From: Oceanococcus sp964629015
GTDB lineage: Bacteria > Pseudomonadota > Gammaproteobacteria > Nevskiales > Oceanococcaceae
DNA length: 64,000 nucleotides
NCBI GenBank assembly: GCA_964629015.1
Contig: CAZVMN010000001.1
Location: forward strand, 248,001-312,000
Direction of reading: 5' to 3'
Within the stretch, counting starts at the first letter, position 1; the number at the start of each line of letters is the position of its first letter. The translations under genes and the position numbers were made by a program. The notes under the pieces were generated by a model. The model was not told where the DNA came from, did no database searches, and saw nothing but the letters and a program-made list of their open reading frames with translations. This document shows, one piece after another, positions 61,758 through 64,000 of the stretch.

Positions 61758-63146
61758 ATGAGTGCTGAGAAGGGCAAGCTCTGGGGTGGGCGTTTCGCCG
61801 AAGGGACCGATGCAATGGTTGAGGCGTTTTCTGCATCTGAGCACTACGACCGACGTTTGTACGCCCATGACATCCGTGGCTCCAAAGCCCATTCGGCCAT
61901 GCTCGCCGAGGTTGGCGTGCTGAGTGCTGAGGAAGTCGAAGCCATCCACCTGGGCTTGGATGATATCCAGCGCGACATTGAATCCGGGGTGTTCCCATGG
62001 GACCCGGCACGTGAAGACGTGCACATGAATATTGAAGCCAGACTGACCGAAAAGGTTGGTGATGCCGGCAAGAAATTGCACACCGGGCGCTCGCGCAACG
62101 ACCAAGTCGCGACCGACATCCGCTTGTATCTGCGTGATCAGGTTGATGCGCTGCTGATCAGTCTGAAGACCCTGCGTGGCTCCTTGATTGATCTGGCTGA
62201 GCGCGAAGCGGACACGATTTTCCCGGGCTATACCCACTTGCAACCGGCCCAGCCGGTCACCGCCGGGCATCATTTGCTGGCCTGGGAAGCCATGCTCAGC
62301 CGTGATACCGGACGCTTGGCTGATCTGCGCAAACGCCTGAATGTGAGCCCCTTGGGCGCGGCGGCGCTATCCGGCACCAGCTACCCCATTGATCGCGATA
62401 TGACCGCGGCTTCGCTGGGTTTTGATGGGGTGATCGACAACTCGCTGGATGCGGTGTCGGATCGTGATTTCGCGATCGAATTCTGTGCTTTTGCGAGCAT
62501 CTTGATGATGCATTTCTCGCGTGTCTGCGAAGAGCTGGTCATGTGGGCCTCGCCGCAGTTCGGCCTGATCGCCCTGCCCGACCGCTACTGCACCGGCTCG
62601 TCGATCATGCCGCAAAAGAAAAATCCTGACGTGGCCGAATTGACCCGCGGCAAGACCGGCCGCGTCTACGGTTCTTTGACCGCCCTGCTGACCCTGATGA
62701 AAGGCCAGCCGCTGGCCTACAACCGCGACAATCAGGAAGACAAGGAGCCCTTGTTCGATGCACTCGACACCGTGTCAGCGGTGCTGGGCGTGATGAACGG
62801 TATGCTGCCGGCCATCGTGTTTCGCGCGGACGCCTGCCGTGCAGCGGCCGGCAAGGGTTATCCGACCGCGACCGAACTGGCCGACTACCTGGTGCGCAAG
62901 GGCGTGCCGTTTCGTGATGCGCATGAAATGGTCGGTAAGACCGTTGCTTTGGCGGTGGACAAGGATGTGGATCTGGCCGAGCTGTCGCTGGATGAGATCC
63001 AGTCCAATGCGCCACTGGCCGAAGCCGATGTGTTTGATGTGCTGACCCTGGAAGGTGCGGTGGCTGCGCGCGACCATATTGGTGGTACGGCGCCCAAGCA
63101 GGTTCGCACCGCATGTGAAAGGGCTCGGGCTCGGCTGGGAGCCTGA
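61758..63146 (+). CDS. argH: Argininosuccinate lyase
   Basis: 462 residues from ATG 61758 (MSAEKGKLWGGRF). It cleaves argininosuccinate to arginine and fumarate. The fumarase/aspartase superfamily signature is GSSIMPQKKNPDVAELTRG, the flexible catalytic loop being GSSIMPQKKN. Other motifs: HTGRSRNDQVATDIRLYLRD, GYTHLQPAQPVTAGHHLLAW. Complete and of normal length; the frame upstream of the ATG belongs to the divergent control region. Confidence 0.98.
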   Translation: MSAEKGKLWGGRFAEGTDAMVEAFSASEHYDRRLYAHDIRGSKAHSAMLAEVGVLSAEEVEAIHLGLDDIQRDIESGVFPWDPAREDVHMNIEARLTEKVGDAGKKLHTGRSRNDQVATDIRLYLRDQVDALLISLKTLRGSLIDLAEREADTIFPGYTHLQPAQPVTAGHHLLAWEAMLSRDTGRLADLRKRLNVSPLGAAALSGTSYPIDRDMTAASLGFDGVIDNSLDAVSDRDFAIEFCAFASILMMHFSRVCEELVMWASPQFGLIALPDRYCTGSSIMPQKKNPDVAELTRGKTGRVYGSLTALLTLMKGQPLAYNRDNQEDKEPLFDALDTVSAVLGVMNGMLPAIVFRADACRAAAGKGYPTATELADYLVRKGVPFRDAHEMVGKTVALAVDKDVDLAELSLDEIQSNAPLAEADVFDVLTLEGAVAARDHIGGTAPKQVRTACERARARLGA

Positions 63147-63400
63147 CGTAAGCGTCGCGCGGTGTGCAGCGCGCTGTGTCCTCCGCGCCGTGCCGCTGTG
63201 CGACACGGTACCCTCCAGGCCGCGGCACTTGGTGTGGCCGGTTTGACGCGACGTCCTGTCGCGGCAAACCTGAATCGGCCATCCTTGGCCAATTCGCCAC
63301 AGTCGTGCAGCGACCTTGCGGCGCTCCTCCTTGACCAGCGCGTTACACACCGCGCGACACTTATACAACCGCCAAGCTGCGGGTTATTGGAGATTGAACA
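63147..63400. other. argH-purT intergenic region, no gene seen
   Basis: About 254 bases with no convincing reading frame and no obvious repeat besides the hairpin at 63240-63270. The region just before purT (TTATAC at 63361) may hold a promoter -10, but no well-spaced -35 is visible. Confidence 0.5.
63240..63270. repeat. Strong hairpin between argH and purT
   Basis: GGTTTGACGCGAC and GTCGCGGCAAACC pair over 13 bases with one mismatch, separated by the 5-base loop GTCCT. No T-run follows on either strand, so it is not a classical intrinsic terminator. It may stabilise the argH 3' end or act in a purT leader. Confidence 0.45.
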
Positions 63401-64000
63401 GTGAGCACGATCGGAACCCCTTTATCTGAAACCGCCACCCGCGTGTTGATGCTGGGTTGTGGTGAGCTGGGCAAGGAAGTGGTGATTGAGTTGCAGCGCT
63501 TCGGTGTTGAGGTGATTGCGGTGGATCGCTACGCCAATGCGCCGGCCATGCAGGTGGCGCATCGCGCCCACGTCATCGACATGCTCGACGCCACGGCCCT
63601 GCGGGCGACCATCGAAGCGGAAAAACCCGATCTGATCGTGCCCGAGATCGAAGCCATCCATACGCCTACCCTGCTGGAGCTGGAAGCCGAGGGTTTCACG
63701 GTGATTCCGACGGCGCGTGCGGCGCGCCTGACCATGGACCGCGAAGGCATCCGCCGGCTCGCCGCCGAAGAGCTCGGTCTGCCCACCTCGGCGTATGAAT
63801 TCGTCGACAGCCTGGAGGATTTTCAGGCCGCGGTCGCGCGGATTGGCACGCCCTGCGTGGTCAAACCGGTGATGTCGTCCTCCGGCAAAGGTCAGTCGCT
63901 GATTCGCAGCGAGGCCGATGTGCTCAAGGCCTGGGATTATGCCCAGACCGGTGGGCGCGCCGGGCAGGGGCGCGTGATCATCGAGGGCTTTGTCGATTTC
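63401..64000 (+). CDS. purT: Formate-dependent phosphoribosylglycinamide formyltransferase PurT (3' end missing)
   Basis: The GTG at 63401 is preceded by GGAG with an 8-base spacer, and the frame is open for 200 codons to the end of the window. N-terminal TRVLMLGCGELGKEVVIELQRFGVEVIAVDRYANAPAMQVAH and LIVPEIEAIHTPTLLELE, then the ATP-grasp start with RLTMDREGIRRLAAEELGLPTS and VVKPVMSSSGKGQS. It makes formyl-GAR in purine synthesis from formate and ATP, replacing PurN. Its remaining ~195 residues lie outside. Confidence 0.95.
   Translation, partial: MSTIGTPLSETATRVLMLGCGELGKEVVIELQRFGVEVIAVDRYANAPAMQVAHRAHVIDMLDATALRATIEAEKPDLIVPEIEAIHTPTLLELEAEGFTVIPTARAARLTMDREGIRRLAAEELGLPTSAYEFVDSLEDFQAAVARIGTPCVVKPVMSSSGKGQSLIRSEADVLKAWDYAQTGGRAGQGRVIIEGFVDF

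Overview
This is a chromosomal replication-origin region from a gammaproteobacterium with fairly high G+C. The core is the conserved block rpmH-rnpA-yidD-yidC-mnmE (minus strand, 9.4-13.2 kb) divergent from dnaA-dnaN-recF-gyrB (plus strand, 13.3-19.5 kb). DnaA boxes and AT-rich DNA lie between dnaA and dnaN, and ParB-binding (parS) palindromes lie inside recF. The algZ-algR-hemC-hemD-hemX-hemY cluster divergent from argH matches the pseudomonad arrangement. tamA/tamB, cytochrome c4, dsbA, ttcA, the rimK cluster and a TrpB-like gene also fit Gammaproteobacteria. mnmG lies about 33 kb from mnmE without rsmG-parA-parB, so this is not a typical Pseudomonas. I cannot name the genus. I saw no insertion sequence, prophage, CRISPR array, rRNA or tRNA gene.

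Layout. 0-2 kb: two secreted or periplasmic proteins that share an NTF2-like C-terminal domain, one with TPRs and one an L,D-transpeptidase. 2-9.3 kb (minus): the pyruvate dehydrogenase operon aceE-aceF-[DUF1329 gene]-lpdA. 9.4-19.5 kb: origin region. 19.5-23.8 kb (minus): lptM-lysA-polA, followed by a probable structured small RNA. 23.9-31.2 kb (minus): cytochrome c4, dsbA, an M14 carboxypeptidase and tamA-tamB. 31.3-34.3 kb (plus): engB, a MATE exporter and a GAF-GGDEF diguanylate cyclase. 34.3-45.7 kb (mostly minus): fatty acid desaturase, a hotdog thioesterase (plus), prfC, a ttcA-GNAT-mliC-LysE operon, and mnmG followed by DUF2834, DUF2505, glutaminyl cyclase and PLC-like lipoprotein genes. 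45.8-52.1 kb (minus): a divergent TrpB-like protein, a SWIM-SNF2 helicase, and Mpo1-like and DUF945 proteins. 52.1-54.9 kb (plus): retropepsin-like protease, rimK, an AstE-like deacylase and a small exported protein. 54.9-61.6 kb (minus): algZ-algR-hemCDXY and an SDR protein. 61.7-64 kb (plus): argH and the start of purT.

Most genes are housekeeping: replication initiation and sliding clamp, membrane insertion, tRNA modification, outer-membrane assembly, haem precursor synthesis and central carbon metabolism. Many neighbours overlap by 1 or 4 bases (ATGA, GTGA, TGATG), which indicates translational coupling. The observations most worth follow-up are: a candidate small RNA downstream of polA with a sigma-E-like promoter; a TrpB paralogue with altered active-site motifs and a new helical N-terminus; parS sites embedded in recF; an rnpA gene whose conserved N-terminus has no canonical start codon; and a DUF1329 gene inside the pyruvate dehydrogenase operon.
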